Under the pieces are notes generated by a model. That model was given only the letters and a program-made list of their open reading frames with translations. It had not been told where the DNA came from and searched no databases. A stretch of 64,000 nt of DNA from Tigriopus japonicus (taxonomy: Eukaryota > Arthropoda > Copepoda > Harpacticoida > Harpacticidae). Positions within the stretch are counted from its first letter, which is position 1. Each line of letters opens with the position of its first letter. Below, one piece after another: positions 11,214-26,200 of this stretch. The DNA is taken from the NCBI GenBank assembly GCA_010645155.1, contig CM021312.1, forward strand, positions 1,622,698 to 1,686,697. The letters are read 5' to 3'. A program made the position numbers and the translations under genes.

Positions 11214-14200
11214 CTAAAAGAGCGGAATAATAGGCCCTAAACGAATTTCAGAAAAGAATTGAATGAAATAGGTTGACTCACCAGTTGGACACCATGGTCG
11301 ATGAATTCCCAAAGTGGAACACTTGTTATAGGTTAGCTCATTTCGAGCTCCATTTTCAGTGATGTTCCAATAGTTGAAGGGGAAAATGCATTGCTTCCCT
11401 TGGGTCGTGTAGCAAACTACAGTACAACACCAACAGAAAGAAAATAAGTAAAATATGGCTTTGCAAAAAGGGACGTTTTCATGGCATTCGTTAATCACAA
11501 TTGTACTATTTTCAATGATGATGTAAAGATATCGTTTTTTTTGTAAAGTATTATACAATGCTCAAGGAATAATGACATCAAATCATATTTGAGAAAACGA
11601 ATCTTACTAGAGAAAGAAACATTTTTAGTGAAAAAGTCATGAAATAAACCTTAGAAAATAATCCTGTGAATTTTGCTCTTTAAGTTTAAAATCAATAGAC
11701 ATGATTATTCTGCTAAATGTCAGAAATCACAACCTTGCTTGTTTTTAGAACCATGTGTATGATCAAGCAAAAAATAAAACAAATAGGCTGAAACATTCCG
11801 TGGTTATTCCTTTTTCAAAATCAGGAGTAGGTAGGCATTTTTATTTCATTCAAAAAGGCAAAAAAGTTTACCTTTTTGCTCGCAGAGGCTCTGTTTCCAA
11901 GAAGATTGGCAAGATTGATTGTAGTGAACCTGAAGAATGCCATTGATGCTCAAACTCAAACATCCTAAATGAACACGTTTGGAGAAATGGGATGGATTTC
12001 CATTCATTTAAGATACTGTTAAGAGTTGTAGATACCAGTAGTATTAATTGGAGCATTGTTAGAGGTGACCCACTCTTCAGAGAATCTGAGATCGGTCAAG
12101 TCCTGAGCCAGATTTGATAACTCTTCGCCACTTCCATCTTGCCATGTTCCCTCAAACGATAATGCTCCTCCAACCCAAACAGGCTCACTTCTTGGTCATA
12201 AAAATAGTCGAATGGAAAACGTCCGTTTCGAAGTTTTTAAGGCAAAATATTCACCTGATAAGTTTATTTACGGCCATTTCGGTGTATAGCCTAGAGCTCG
12301 GTGTGCCCAACCACCTGGCTTCATCTTCTGGGTCATCGCAAACATCAAAGTTAAAAGGGTCGCGGAAAGTTTTATTGGTTGCTTTGAAACAGGTTCGGCC
12401 ATCCGTGACATGGCCAAGAAGGTCAAAGCCTGCAGCACAAGTCGGTTCTAGAAGCGAGCATTCCTTGCACATCAAGTTATTTAACTGAAAGTATGGATGC
12501 AATGAATACTTTTCCATTGGCAAAAGAAAGCGTTCTTTTCGGTGCATTTCGTGTCTCTTGCTGCGTAACCCACGGATGCTTTGAGATTGAGACAAGGTCC
12601 TTGCCAAATGCCTCCATTTGACGTAAACTCAAACCCGAAAGAGGTTGAATCAATATAATCTGTACCATCAGCATAAGATTTTTCATCGGTTTTAATTGCT
12701 TCAAGTGCGTTGTCTGAATTGGGATCAAAGGCTCTAATCACGGTCTGGCGTTGAACCCCCATCCAAATATCAATACGAACTAAATGAAAACGCTTCAGAA
12801 TTGTATCATGTTAAATTAGTGTAGTTGGTCTTACTATGGTCTCGGGCATATTGCTTGATAAACTGGAAGTCTGCTAAAGATTTGCTGGCGTACAAAGCTG
12901 ATCCATAAAGTCCGCAATGCATCTAGGGAAGACCAGAGAAAGAGAGCATAAACTGAACAGATCATTTTTTGGCTTCAGTTTCAAGTCTCACTTGAGCCTG
13001 TTGAAATTCCATTTCCTCTCTGACCGGCATTAAACAAATGCTCTTGTAAGAAAAGAATCCATGGGGACAATCATTATCCGGAAGCTCGTACAGAGGACGT
13101 TGTTGGCAAACGTAGGCCAACGGTTTTGTGCAATCCTCAGTGGTCAGAAACCTTTAAAGAATTCAAATTAAAGTCTATTCATCTGACCATTTATACAAAT
13201 ATGACATATTTACCCTCCATTAGGCCCTGGAATTTTGGCACAATCTCCTTTTCCGGCATTGACAATAGCCCATATAGGATCACTTCGGTTGACAAATTCG
13301 CCACCCGTGCTCGTTTCAAACTCTCCTAAATCGGCCAGATCATCCAAACCCACCCAAAATTGGGTTTCGCCCAATTTGTCGACCAATTTACGTTGAATGA
13401 ACTCGTAGTGCTCGCGTTTTCGGGTCCAAATGAGTTGAGACCGATAAGCACCGGTTTCATCACGATTTGATGTGCAAGCAATTTCCGCTTCGATGAAATT
13501 GGCCAAACTGACGGCAATTTTGTAGCACATCCCATCGAAGAAGTCAAAACCATTTGGACAGGGATCCGAAACTTGAGTGGAAGCATTCTGACACTTCTTG
13601 TGGTAGTGAATGTACGAGGGCAACATGCCCTTGTTGAAGATCTGGAGGCAACTCAGACTCCCATAAAACGCCCTTGAGTCCTCAAATTTGTCTTTACCAA
13701 TGAAGCCCGGGAAAGATAACGCCTTTTTCACACTGAACGAGCCATTCATCTTGGAAAACTCATGCTAGACAAAGGTGATAAAGAAGATGATGATGCAAAG
13801 AAGAATTGAAATTCCTTGGACCTATCACTATTCTTCAGAAAACTTACGATAAAATCCGTGTCATCTCTATTAAAGCCAAATTTGTCTCCATTGTAGACAG
13901 TCGCTTCATCTGTGAGTTCATCATATGAAAACGCAACAAAGTTCCATTGTCCCGATTGTGTTATCCGATTCGCTTTTGGACCCTTCAAAATGTCGATATC
14001 ATCAAAGGTAACTTTGAGGTTGCCTTGGTTCCAGCCTAACTTGAGCCCAACCTTGGCTCTCGCCGGATTTCGAAAATCCTGTAAAAGTCGAAACAATAGG
14101 AAATACAAATCAATTGAATTGGAGTTTGGAACAACTTGTCCATACCAATAGAGTAAAAGAATCAGATGGGTTTTGATTGATCTTCAGCCAAAACATGATC

Positions 14201-17200
14201 GTCAGGCCTGTTCCACTAACGGGTTTCTCAGGACCCGATTTGATTTCAATGTAACTTCTGCCCTCCATAGATTGACCGGCCAACAATGGATATCCAATCA
14301 TTTGACTCTCGGCCCAAAGAGAAGAATAACCCACAAAGTGGTCTTCGATTTCCAATCCATTTTTGGAAACATCTTTGGAGCCCAGGGCTTTATTCAGGGG
14401 CAGCAAAGCGACAGGTTCACCCATATCCTCAACCAAAGTACTTTTCACTGTTTGCTCTGCCAAAAAAGAACAATCTCCAAATTGAAAAAAATACCTGCAG
14501 AATATGATCCCGACTGTTTCACCTTTAGAGCAAACAAATCCAGTCTTGTCCGAGCATTTCCTGGCCACTAGAACATGATCCGGACCAAAATGTTCCAGAG
14601 TCACGCAATCCGTAAACTGAGTATTCACACCTAAAAGCATTTATTTCTGTTCATCTATTGAACCCATTACAAGATTTAGAAAATATGTCTGATATCCTAC
14701 CGTTTGGACACTGGAATTGACAGAGTGAGGTCATTTTGTCGGAGCAAGGAACCGCTTCAAAGTTGCCCGAATCTGCGATTCCAACGCAATTGGAGCCGAT
14801 CTCGCTCTTGAGCTCGGGTTTTGTGCCACTGAATGAACTGAAGTCAGCGGGAGTGTTGTCACCATCCATCCAAATGAAGTTGCAAAAATCTGTCGCATTG
14901 CATGGGGATTGACTCGGGTTTTCCAATCCAACGAGCATGGGTTGTCCATTTTGGGATGCTGAGAACCCAATGGGAATGGGAATTAGCAGAACACGCCGAT
15001 TGGTTTGGACTGATAGGTCAAGACCGCTTTTTCTTGTATGTGATTATGTAGATACAAAATGTTTGTTTCTCGTGTGCACTGGCTTGTCATTAAATCAAAT
15101 TAGGAAATTTTTTGATTTGATTTTTAGCCAATATTTATTTATTGTCTAATAGTATGATTTTAATTGAAAAGCAAAGAATAGGGAACTTTGTACTAGAATT
15201 ATATTTTTGCTCCTTCATTCACGCGTCCATACGTATGCTCGTTCTTCCTCTTTTACACTACTCTGATGTCCGCCATATTTATTTTCGTGTTCCATTAGAT
15301 AACTGCCGTATTCCCCTACAACATAATTGCTTCTGCTTACTAAAACATCTCTCGTTGATTACTAAAATATTATCGAAAGATGTAGAGAGTAGAACCTTAT
15401 TTTTATTTTTTTATTATCTCTGCCATCAGTTGATGCCTTGAACGGTGGACACGTGCTTTACCTCTCTCTTATTATTTTGAAACAGGAACCATGCCGAGAT
15501 GAAGCCATAAATAGGCTCATCCAAGAAGCACGGAAATCATGGAGTGGGAGGCTAGCAGTGAGAATTATGATTTCCAGCAGAAACGAACCATTTGCGTTCT
15601 TCTGCAAATGAGACCTGGCTTGCATTAAGAAGAACACGTATTTCAAATTTCAGCCCAATCGAATGCCGGAGTGAAAAGTTATGCCTGCTCAAACTTATGT
15701 AGTGAAGAGAGCATAGAATGAATGAACTCGCCCTTTTGTGGTAAATTAATTACCAAAAAAGGGCTAGTTCATTCATTCTCGGTAGGATTTGCACTGAACT
15801 TTGAGTGAGCATAACTTTTGTCTCCGACGTTCGATTGAGGTTAAAATTAAAACACGTATTCTTGTCAACATATGCAAAGTCTCATTTGCAGAAGAACGTA
15901 ACTGAATTGTCCTTACTGGAAATCATTATTCTCATTGCTAGCCTCCCACTCCATGATTCCAGTGCTTCTTGGCTCATCTCTACCTATGAAGAGGTTTGTG
16001 CGTTCCTATCTTAGTACTGATGTGTTTCGAGTTGGATTTTTGGCAGAGTTTTGCCATTTTGGTTTTTAAGGTCAAACAGCTGACCACAACAAAACTTTTC
16101 AACACGCAATAGACCTCGTCTGCCATAAGATATGACAGCACTGCCAACTCGAAATTCATACCAGTGCAACTACTCATGGAACTCGAAATCGAACTAGTTC
16201 GAGAGTTGCCTAATTGATCCTTGTTTCCGTCTTTTCAAAAATTTCCATACAACCTGCCCTTTTTAACAGCGATAAACTTCCGAGTCAAAAATGGCAACAC
16301 TACTAGTGCGAAACACCTTCTTACTATTTAATCTTAGTCCCCTGTTTTGTCTTGCATATCATTTTCCTGACTTGGAAGGTGCTATTTTGAGACCTTGTAG
16401 TGGCTTTTTCTTGGAAATTCTTACCTTGGCGAAGTGTCCAGTATTGATCCAGTATTGGCCATTTTGAGACAAGGCAGCGTCGAAAGCTAATTTCAGAAAT
16501 GTAATAAAAAAATTGCAATGATGCAGAGAACTTCAGAGAGACTTCAGTTAAAAGCTGATAACCAGTTCGCTTTTTTAAATTATCTTATTGCATTCTCACA
16601 TTAGTTTTCCACGATGCCTTGTCTCAAAATGGAGTTTTTTTCGCTCACAGTAAAATTTGTAATCCCTTTGTTCAGTTTGATTATTATGTGAACTATCTGG
16701 AACCATGGCTGACCGGAATCCTACCCTCACATAAGTTGTTCCAAAACCGGGAGAAAAGTGTGTTAAATTGTTAATTACTCAATATTTTGACACACTTCTT
16801 CAAATTGATTCTTTCACAGCATATATCAACCTCTTGGACGTTAAAATTTGTGCTCATTTGTGTGATCGGCCATCTACAAGCCTTCGTAGACATGTTTGAA
16901 TGAAAGAACTCGCTCATTTTACTACTATGGTGACAAGGAAGTTGGCCCCAGCGGAAAGAAAAAAAAGTTGTCACAAACCTGGACCAGACTAATCCAATGC
17001 AGAAAATATTGACTTTGGTCAAAAACTGATAAGTCTAGTGCGAGAAAAAAAAAGTTTTTTTTTTGGAGTCGAGCAGAGTTTCCAGACGTTTCAGAGGGTA
17101 AGGTCAGCTGTTGCCGACGCGTGCAAAGAGAGAGAACAAGCTGTTTCCAGCCCTCTAGATTTTCTGCTCAACGGCAAATCAACATCTTTCTTTCAGCTCT

Positions 17201-20200
17201 ACGTGATAACCAGTTCGCTTTTTTTCAATTATATTACTGCATTTCTCAAATTAGTTGTTCTCAATTCTTGTCTCAAAATGGTTTAATTGAAGGTTTTTTT
17301 CGCTCACTGAAAATTCAAGAGGAATTGCCGATAAAGCGGTTTATTCACTTACCCAAGAATGAGATCATTTGTTTGTATGAGTCTTCTGTGGTGGCAATGG
17401 CTAAGATTCCGTCGAATGAGTTGCACGTGTTCAAGGCCTCACTCGAATTTGATTTAGACCAGTTTTTTAAATAACACTTATCGCCACTTTGTAACAAACC
17501 GCCAACATTTTTGGGAGGCTGCCCAATGCAGTTGCAACCTATTGGGTGATTCATTTGTCGATTAGAAAATCACGTAGTTATTTTTCAACCAACATCATGG
17601 AAGAAAATCCCTTACGATGCTTGATGGCATTCCAAATGCCAAGTGGATCTTGATCTGCATGAAGTTGTTGATTAAATCCCAACCAGTAATCCTTTAGGTC
17701 CGTGATTCCCCTTTGTCTCTCCGATTCACGGATGAGCTCGTCGATAAAATGAACCTGTCAACATAAAATTGAAATCAAATCTGAAATGACCTTTCGCGTC
17801 GTTACCATTGCAAATTCTGACTGGTTTTTCCCTTTTCTTTTTTATTTCCAATGACCGTACTTTCTGATGTTCAAGAACAACAAACAATAAAAGACAGGTC
17901 ATACCTCTAGATGAGTTGTTGGTTTGGCAAGAGCAGCTCCATCCCTCCGACAAATCATTTCAGCATCAATTTTGGTTTGCTCCGAGTGGAACACTTTGAG
18001 GCATTTGTCTTGAAACATGGCATAACCCTCTGGACATCCAAACATGATCTCTTGTTGGCAAATGTATCCAAACGAATCCATCTGCGATGCTTGGGAAAAG
18101 ATCTCTTGATGATGGGTTGTAAACCCCGACTCAGAATGCTTAAGAGCAAAGCCATATTGTTTAGTTGGGTCATTTGCGTTGGTTAGGGATGGATCTTTGG
18201 CGTCACAGAGACCGTTTGATGTGAAATCCAACCTCATTGGATATCCCCGACTTCAGATGTAGATGCACAAAGTCAACAAACAACCTGGTCCCACTTTTAT
18301 AGCCTGGTATTATTACTAACTCACCTATCGATGACTTGATCACCGAGAGTGTGTCGAGTAGCTTGGGGATCATTATAAAAACCCAAAACGCCTATTTGGA
18401 ACACTTGATCCACGGGAAAAAAGAAATCTCCCAACTGTTGGTTGAGCATTTCCATCTCTTGGCAACTTCGAATGGCAGCCAGAGTGCCATGGTCATTTCC
18501 ACATTGAACCAGGGCTTGTGGCAGGTTTCTGTGAAAAAAATAATGTCAAAGCTCGATGTCATCAACAAAAGAAGCACTCTTGTCTCTTTACTCACCTCTT
18601 TTTCTCATCGGATGTTCCATAAGGAACAACTTTTAGGCATTTCTGAAGCTTGGAGTACCACGTGTAACCCTTGGCACACTTTGAGAGACACACGTAACCA
18701 AATTGTTCGCCCAAATCAGCCGCTCGCCAAGAATAGTCTTCGTTGCGTTGCATGAGAAGGGCCATCAAAGATGTGCAACCAGTCGAGGCACAACCAGAAT
18801 CTGTTACAGGAATAAACCTCAGTCAATGATGAATCCTATGTAAACGGGTAATGCTTTTACTTGGGGAAGCTCCCTGCCATTGCGTAAACTTGCTGAACGG
18901 CTGGAAATGAGTGGTCCAATACCACTGACTTTGATTGTTTACCCTCCCTGCGATCCAAAAGTAGTCCATATTTTGAAAGTGGGCGTATTCCAAGCGCTTC
19001 TTTTCGATCAGTTCAATGACAGCGTCTCGAATATCTTCATTTACAATGGATATCAAATCTGCACCATCTTGAGTGCAAGCTTCCATGGCCTCGTCAAAGT
19101 TCACGGGAAACGTTGAGACACGCATGCACATGTCTCCGATCTGAAAAGACACGCCTTGGTGAATTAGTATGTTTGATTGGGGGTTATCTAGAATTTCTTC
19201 AACAAACGTCATCATAGTGATCTCCACATCCGTTTTCTTTCGGCAAAAGAACATCGGTACAAGAACCCTTCATTCCGGCGTTTTCATACGGAACATTCAA
19301 GGATGCTTGACTCGGGATTGGGCACCAAAAGTAGTTGTTCAGAACGTTGGGTATTGGAGTATGTCTAGTACACGAATCATAATATCTAAGAAGAAAAACC
19401 ACACTATTGTTTTGTCTCCTCGTTTGCAAAAAATGGTATTTTGGAGTTGCAACCTTTTGTTCATGAGAAATGGAACGGAACAAAAGTGTCCGTTAGCGTT
19501 GTCAAAAGCAATGGTTCGCTCATCGCGGCATTTGCCCCATTTCCCTGGGACCATTTTTCCTTCATCATCCACTTCTGTAGCACACCAAGGTAAGCTTTTT
19601 GTGTCTAAAAATAAACAGAACCAAATCCATTTCAAAATCATGACTGAATTATTCTTTTTTTGGGATCTCTTACCCATATCAGCTGAAGCATGAACAGGTT
19701 GAGCACAACCCATGTGCTTGATTGAATTGTGTGTGAATGGAAAATGGCAAACTTCGACGGGGTTTGGTTTTATGGTTTCCAAAGGTCGGGCTTCACAGAT
19801 GTAGCCCAATTTGCCATGACCTTCAGTGATCCCATCAAAATAACCTTGGCACGGGACATTTCTTAATTTCCAAGTTACACTCTCGATTGCCACACACGCT
19901 TTGATTGATTCGTTTTGTGGAAAGTATTCGTCCCATTCAATGACCTTTTCCTGAACCTTCAACGGGACAACCGTTCCATCAGGATAATATAACACCGGTA
20001 TCTCTGAATCAAATTGCAACTTCAATCCAAGGGCTGCGTAAGCAATGCCCGCTGATTGACTCAAAGTCGTTTGCTCCACGGCTTTCAGGGTCTTCATGGC
20101 GGATATAGAACGCGGTTGCAGCAAACGGCCTCCATCCTGGGCACAAAATTCCTCGGCGCTCTCAAAACTCGGTGCCAGCTTGGCCGGATGATTTGGCGAG

Positions 20201-23200
20201 ACTTTGTAGCAAGTTTGGGTGTCATGTAACCGTTGATATCCAACCGGACAATTGTTGATCGGGCAATTGGTGTTGCAGTTCGCTCTCCTTCCGGGGATGT
20301 GGTTGCCAGCTTGATCAACTTGGGTGCTACACCAGGGTTGGCCATTCTCCGATCCTAAAGTAATGCATTGGTCATACATTCGTCCCTTAAACCTGAAATA
20401 AAGGCGAATGTTGATTTTGGTGAGTCGGAACATAATAATAGCTGCATTGTTTACCTGAAAGGAAAGACACATGCCACGCCAGAAGTTGTGAAGCATTGAG
20501 AAGATTGACATAAACCATAGGAAACTTGTCCAGGAGCTTGTTTGAAACACGGCACACTCTGAATTTTGCCCTCAGTTCCGCCATTTGAATTCAATTGACC
20601 ACATGGATTTGTGTTTGAAGGAGATTGGTGGATTGACAAGCCAGACACAAAGTCGAATCTGAAACCATAGGAATCATGAAAAACCTTCTGACGTGAAATA
20701 AGTTAATCCTCACCTGTTGACGTAGATGAATTGATTGTCACCGGTTTGAATTATTCCCAACCAATAATAGGCCTAAACAGAATCAACCTCGTTATCTTGT
20801 TATTGCAAGGAAACGCAACACTTATGATCAAAATTGGTGGCGGACTTACTTTTGCCAAGTGCATTTTGTAGGTGTTCTGGGTCTTGATCCAATCCCAAAT
20901 TGCCTCTCCTTGGGTGAGAGTTTCGAACACTGCTAGTCTTGTTCCCTCAGCTCTGCACATATCGTGGGCATTGTGGACCGACTCGGAACTATCAACGACA
21001 ATTGTAGAGAAATAAAGTTTTAATAGACGTTGATTTTTTTCTCTAATAAATCGTATCTACATATCTGTTGCAAAAATCTGTCTTCAGTGGTACTCATTAA
21101 ATCTTTTTGATCACTGATCAAAGAAACTATGTTTCCACCGGGGGTTTCAAAAGGAACAGAACAACTAAATATGTCATCTATAACTCGGGAGAGAAACCAT
21201 AATCAGTCGGGTTTTTAAGGGATTTTTTGGTCAGGAGGGAAAACCCCTTTAAATAAGAGTTCCATGGAATCGAAACATGAAGCTACAAAGCAATCGTGTT
21301 GGTAAACTTTGATAATATATGTCAAAAAATTATGTATTTTCATCCTACATATATTTCCACCACTTTAGAATCTTTTTGTATTTTTGTATTTATAGATTGT
21401 ATTTACGAAAAAGTTTGCAAGCAAACAAAAGCAGAAGAAAAACAAAGCTTTAAAATGGAGCTTTTACATGTACCGGGTGATGCATAAGAAACGGAACGGC
21501 AAACCATGTCCGTAACTCAGAAATGGTTGATCCCACAAAAAATGTATAGAGATCAAAAAGATGCGGCAGATAACAATTCTTAAGATACACAAGTTGTTAT
21601 TCTCTTTTTGTCGCCTTATTTTTTATTTTAGCCAAATTTCTGAAGAGAGAAAAAAATCGGAGTCACGAACGCTCTGTTTTCGTAAAGGGCACTTCAGGGA
21701 AAAAATCGTCGTCGCTTAAATATTGAAATTGGGTGAAATTGCTTTTTCTGACTTTTCAAGTCAAGTGTTTGGCCAATTCTATCCAATAAAGGTGAGGTTC
21801 ATACATGGTTTCAATCATGAGTTATTGACGATGGAATTAGGTGTTCCGTTTCTTTTGAAACACCCGGTAGGTTCATCACGCCATGTTTCGTTGGGTAGGA
21901 ATAGATAATCGGGCGATGAAATTCTCTTCCGCACTCTGTACATATTTTGTGAGATCAACCTTTACATAGTCACGGATATGCTTTAGTGTTCCGTTTCTTA
22001 TGAATCAACCCGTAGATTCAAAATGTACGAATTGCTAAGATTGTCAATGTTATGAACTGAAAAAACTACTGAAATTGAAATGTTTGCATTCTTTGGAATC
22101 AAACTAACACCAAAAAGCATCACCGATGTCAACATTTCTTCAAGTGATGTGTCTCCCAATCAAGGGTTATAGTTTGGTTTCATGGAAAAACTATGCACGT
22201 ACCTTGAATCCAATGGAGGCAGGCCCAAAGGTTCAGTTATCTTGAAACAAGAGCTTCCGGCTTTTGGAATCCATGTGTAACCTTTGGGACAAGCTGGAGC
22301 CTTTAGCGAGCACAGATAAGGTCGAGGTTGGAAGCAATCCACATTCATCCATTGGTAATCCAATACTTTGGAGGCAATCGCACATCTGGCATCCGAAAAA
22401 GTCATATCAGGATAACCGGGGGCCCAATCGGCTATCATGGGACTCAGTTTGTCTCCCCGAACTGTTACCCAATCGTTGGTCGAAGGTGATAATTTCACAC
22501 CTACCCAAATATCATGAACAAGCGGAATGTCTGTCTAAAGCAACAATTATAAGATCAGAAGCGTTAAAATCACTGTAAAAGGAATGCTGAAATGTACCTA
22601 ACATAACCTTACTTTGTTTCGCAACGAAGCCCGAAAGGCTAGATTCTGATCCTGGTCTGTGGGAACATAAAGCATGTTACCAACTTCAGAGCATTTATTG
22701 TCGGCATCCATGAAGGTTTCAATTTTGAGAATGGTGTCCAGTTTAGCACAAGCTTTGCCCAAATAATTAAAACCAGAAGGACAGTCAGTGGTTTCTTGGC
22801 TGTCGGCATTGCCGCCAAACAGATCGCTGCCAATTACTATTGTACCGGGGAAACAACGGACATTTCCCGTGACGGTGTTGTAGCAATTCTAAGCGAGAAT
22901 CAGTTTTTCATCGTCTCAGAGTTTTCTAGTGTAAAGATGAAATGTTTTGCCTACTTGTAAAAATTCCAATGGAATGTATCCAAAATCCTTGTCACTCTTT
23001 GAATAAATTTGGAAGTAAGCGCCCTCTGTGCGGGAAATGGCGAAGTTTTGTGTTTTAGCCAGTCCACTCTTACTGTCCGGAAAGTTCAGAGATTTGACGG
23101 CCATAAAAGGCCGTTTTAGTCCAAATGGCTGCGCTAAAATGAAATGAGATTAGAGGTTTTGCCGGCCCCTGAAGTTGCCATAAGGTCGATCGGTGACTTC

Positions 23201-26200
23201 TTGTGAATCTCGAAATAAACAAGTAACCTAAAATAATTCCATGAACTAACCATCTTTGTAGCGGAGAAAAACGCTCGAGGAATAGGAACTTCCTCCAACA
23301 TCAATTTTGTCAATCACGGGTATGACATTGCCCGAATGTGTTGAATACACCGTCTGCAAGTGCTCGCCTTTGAAGAATATCTCCATTCGATCGGTTTCAC
23401 AATTGACCTGAATCTCGAAGTCTTGTCCAATGCTCGAATCAAATCGATCTGAAATGATCAAGGTGGTGTCGCCGGGTCCACTTCCCATTGTTCCACCAAT
23501 GGTGACCTCAAACCTTCGGTGTTCTTCACTGACTTTGACGTAAAACGTCTTGGATCCATGAAACAAGGTCAGACCGCCGGTGGCTATTTCAGAAAATGCC
23601 ATTATCAGACTGAAATGTTTTCAGACAAAGAAAATCCGATTGACTACTCAATCTACTCACAAGTTGTCAATGCCTCTACTTTGCCACGGTAAAGAATTTG
23701 ACCTCCGGGACAAATGATCTCGTTTTTGGAGAGGGAATGTGACGTTTTTGTAGCAATGTCGGTCCGCAATAAGCTACTTGGGACCACTGGATTAGGTAGT
23801 AAAGCGTTTAGGGCACGTTAAAATCGAGATCTAGAATTGATAACTGACTAAGAGCAAAACGAACCGTGATCCAGGATGTAGTTGTCATCCATGTAAGGAT
23901 GATAATTGTACGCTTTGGAGGCCGACATGCCAATGAAATCCAGTCTCAAATTAATCTCTAGAGCCGCCTCTACGACCTCCAGTCGGATGTGTCGGGTCAT
24001 GATTGGAAATGGAAGGTTTACTGTCTTTGATATGATTGGCTTCATTTCAAATGGAGACCTTTCAAACACCTTGAACACCTGGAAGAATAGAGCAAGCCAC
24101 TTGTGAGTTTGGAAATTTACTTTTTTCAACACGAACACTAACACACAATTTTCTCACTTTCTGCCTAGGGAGAGAAAAAAAAATCGAAGAGTGAGAAATG
24201 TTCTAAAAGTACCAGGGATGTTCATTTACGTGGACGGAAAAGGATTTTTTGAGCACCATTTTGGAAATTTTTTAAAACACTTAACATTTCTCTCTGACAT
24301 TTTTATTTTAAGTATTGCCAATAGTTTTTCAGTTACAGAATGAAAGTGTGAGACAAAAATCTGTTCCAAGTGCAGATCTTTTAGACTCAAACGATCATAG
24401 AGGTTTTACGTGCGTTCTGAGAGCACCTCTAAATCCAAGTGAATCGAGGCTAGTTCGATCAATGAAGTCTGATTAGATCATGGATGGGATCTTGGAACGT
24501 ACTTTATTCAACTCAACTTCAAATCCTGTTCTCTCTCTGTTACTGATTAGATCAGAGGCGGGAAATTCAANNNNNNNNNNNNNNNNNNNNNNNNNNNNNN
24601 NNNNNNNNNNNNNNNNNNNNNNNNNNNNNNNNNNNNNNNNNNNNNNNNNNAAAAATGTTCCTTCTTAACAAATGAAACGAGACGTTAGCTGGTTTTTCTA
24701 TTGTTTTGATCTAATGAACATAAAAGCTTGACGTTAAGGGAATAACAGTTAAAACCGATCATGCGAAGTCGCAAATTACGGACAAACAAGGATTCAAAAC
24801 AAAGATTTCTAAATGATATCTCTAGGTGGCCTGTATTTTTGAAAGGACCTTTAATTGCTTCTTAACAAAAGATTGCCCATCTTTTCCTCGGGAATTTTAA
24901 AGCTAGTTTAGTTTTTGACTCTCAAACTATTCACTAAAGATAACAGCACCAAAAACATGGTAAATACTTACGAATGGAATTTCATAATAGAGCTGGATGT
25001 ACTGTAGATCTCGAGGATTCACAAAATCCAGATTCGAAGTCTTCAGTTTAAATGACTTGATGTATTGCTCCTTCATTGTCTCAATCCTTAGGGCCTTCAA
25101 TACTATTTTGTGTGGGAATTTGATATCCAAATATCGAGCGGCTTCGTAGGGATCAAAGCGTAATCCTATATGATATGGGCCTTGACCTGTTATTGCCGAT
25201 GGGTTTGCATTTAAATGAGGCGAGTAGAAGTCAGCTTGAGCACTCATACCCAAGAATTCATTACCCCCACCTAAGGCTGATGAGAAAAAAGTGAGGATTT
25301 TTTAACCTTGTATGGCCAAGACGTCGTTGGAACAATTACCAAGTTTTGACTTGCATAGTCCAACAATTGGTGGACACGGCTCGAGAATATTGACCTGGTT
25401 GGTCTCATTGATAGCTGCACAATTCTCTGAGGAAATTAGATAAATAGATTGATCGGTGACAAATCCTCCTCCTTGAGAAAGATCAGTGGTCAAGAAAAAA
25501 ACTCCAGTCCCCAAAGAGTTGTCAGCATGAATCATCCCTCGTGCATGGGAAGCAAATTGATAACCAATGTGGCGGAAATCCGTCCATGGGAACAGTTTAT
25601 AGACAAATGTGGCCTCCTCTCCAGAGTCTGGCCACCAAAGATGCATTCCTTTCTCTGAACAAGAATCTACATTGGCTTCAATGCTTTGCTCAGTGTCCAG
25701 TTGATGGTAGCAATGATCGCCGAAACGCTTTTGGCCGTCCGGGCAAGTGGCTACAAAAAAGCTAACAGTGGACTCGCCGCCACAAAACTGATTGGGATCA
25801 CCCAGGCAAGGTTTGGCGCACTTCTCCTCTGGTAAAGAGGTCAGTTGTTCCAGGGGCATCCGAGCGAAACAATGGCACTCTTCACCATTGCTCAGTCCAG
25901 CGAATCTCAGAGAATTGGTCGGATTGGTTTGGACACACGATACCAAACACTTTGGAGGTGTCTGGTCAGGGGTCACCGTTGGGGTGGAACTTAAGACTCC
26001 GGAAGAGACACTGAAGCAACCGATTCGAATGGGCATATCAATGACAAACTCCAGTTGTGTCATCCCGAAAACCTGATTGGTGTTCAAAGCCGTGGTCTGT
26101 ATTTGGAATTCGGCGTTATCTATCACCGAATGAGTCTCATTCAAATATTCAAAATGTTCCTGAAAGGCGTAGCTCTCCTGCATTGTGATTTCTTTTTCGG

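Noticed and set aside
11872..11964. Ricin B-type lectin start before the FNII domain, as in mannose receptors
   Set aside because: The exon follows a WVGG core and a matching opening Cys exon, so it is the closing part of CTLD11.
12114..12488. Plus-strand open frames inside gene A and gene B
   Set aside because: They are antisense shadows of confirmed minus-strand lectin exons.
24480..24668. Open frame across the N gap
   Set aside because: It spans unknown bases and is not supported.
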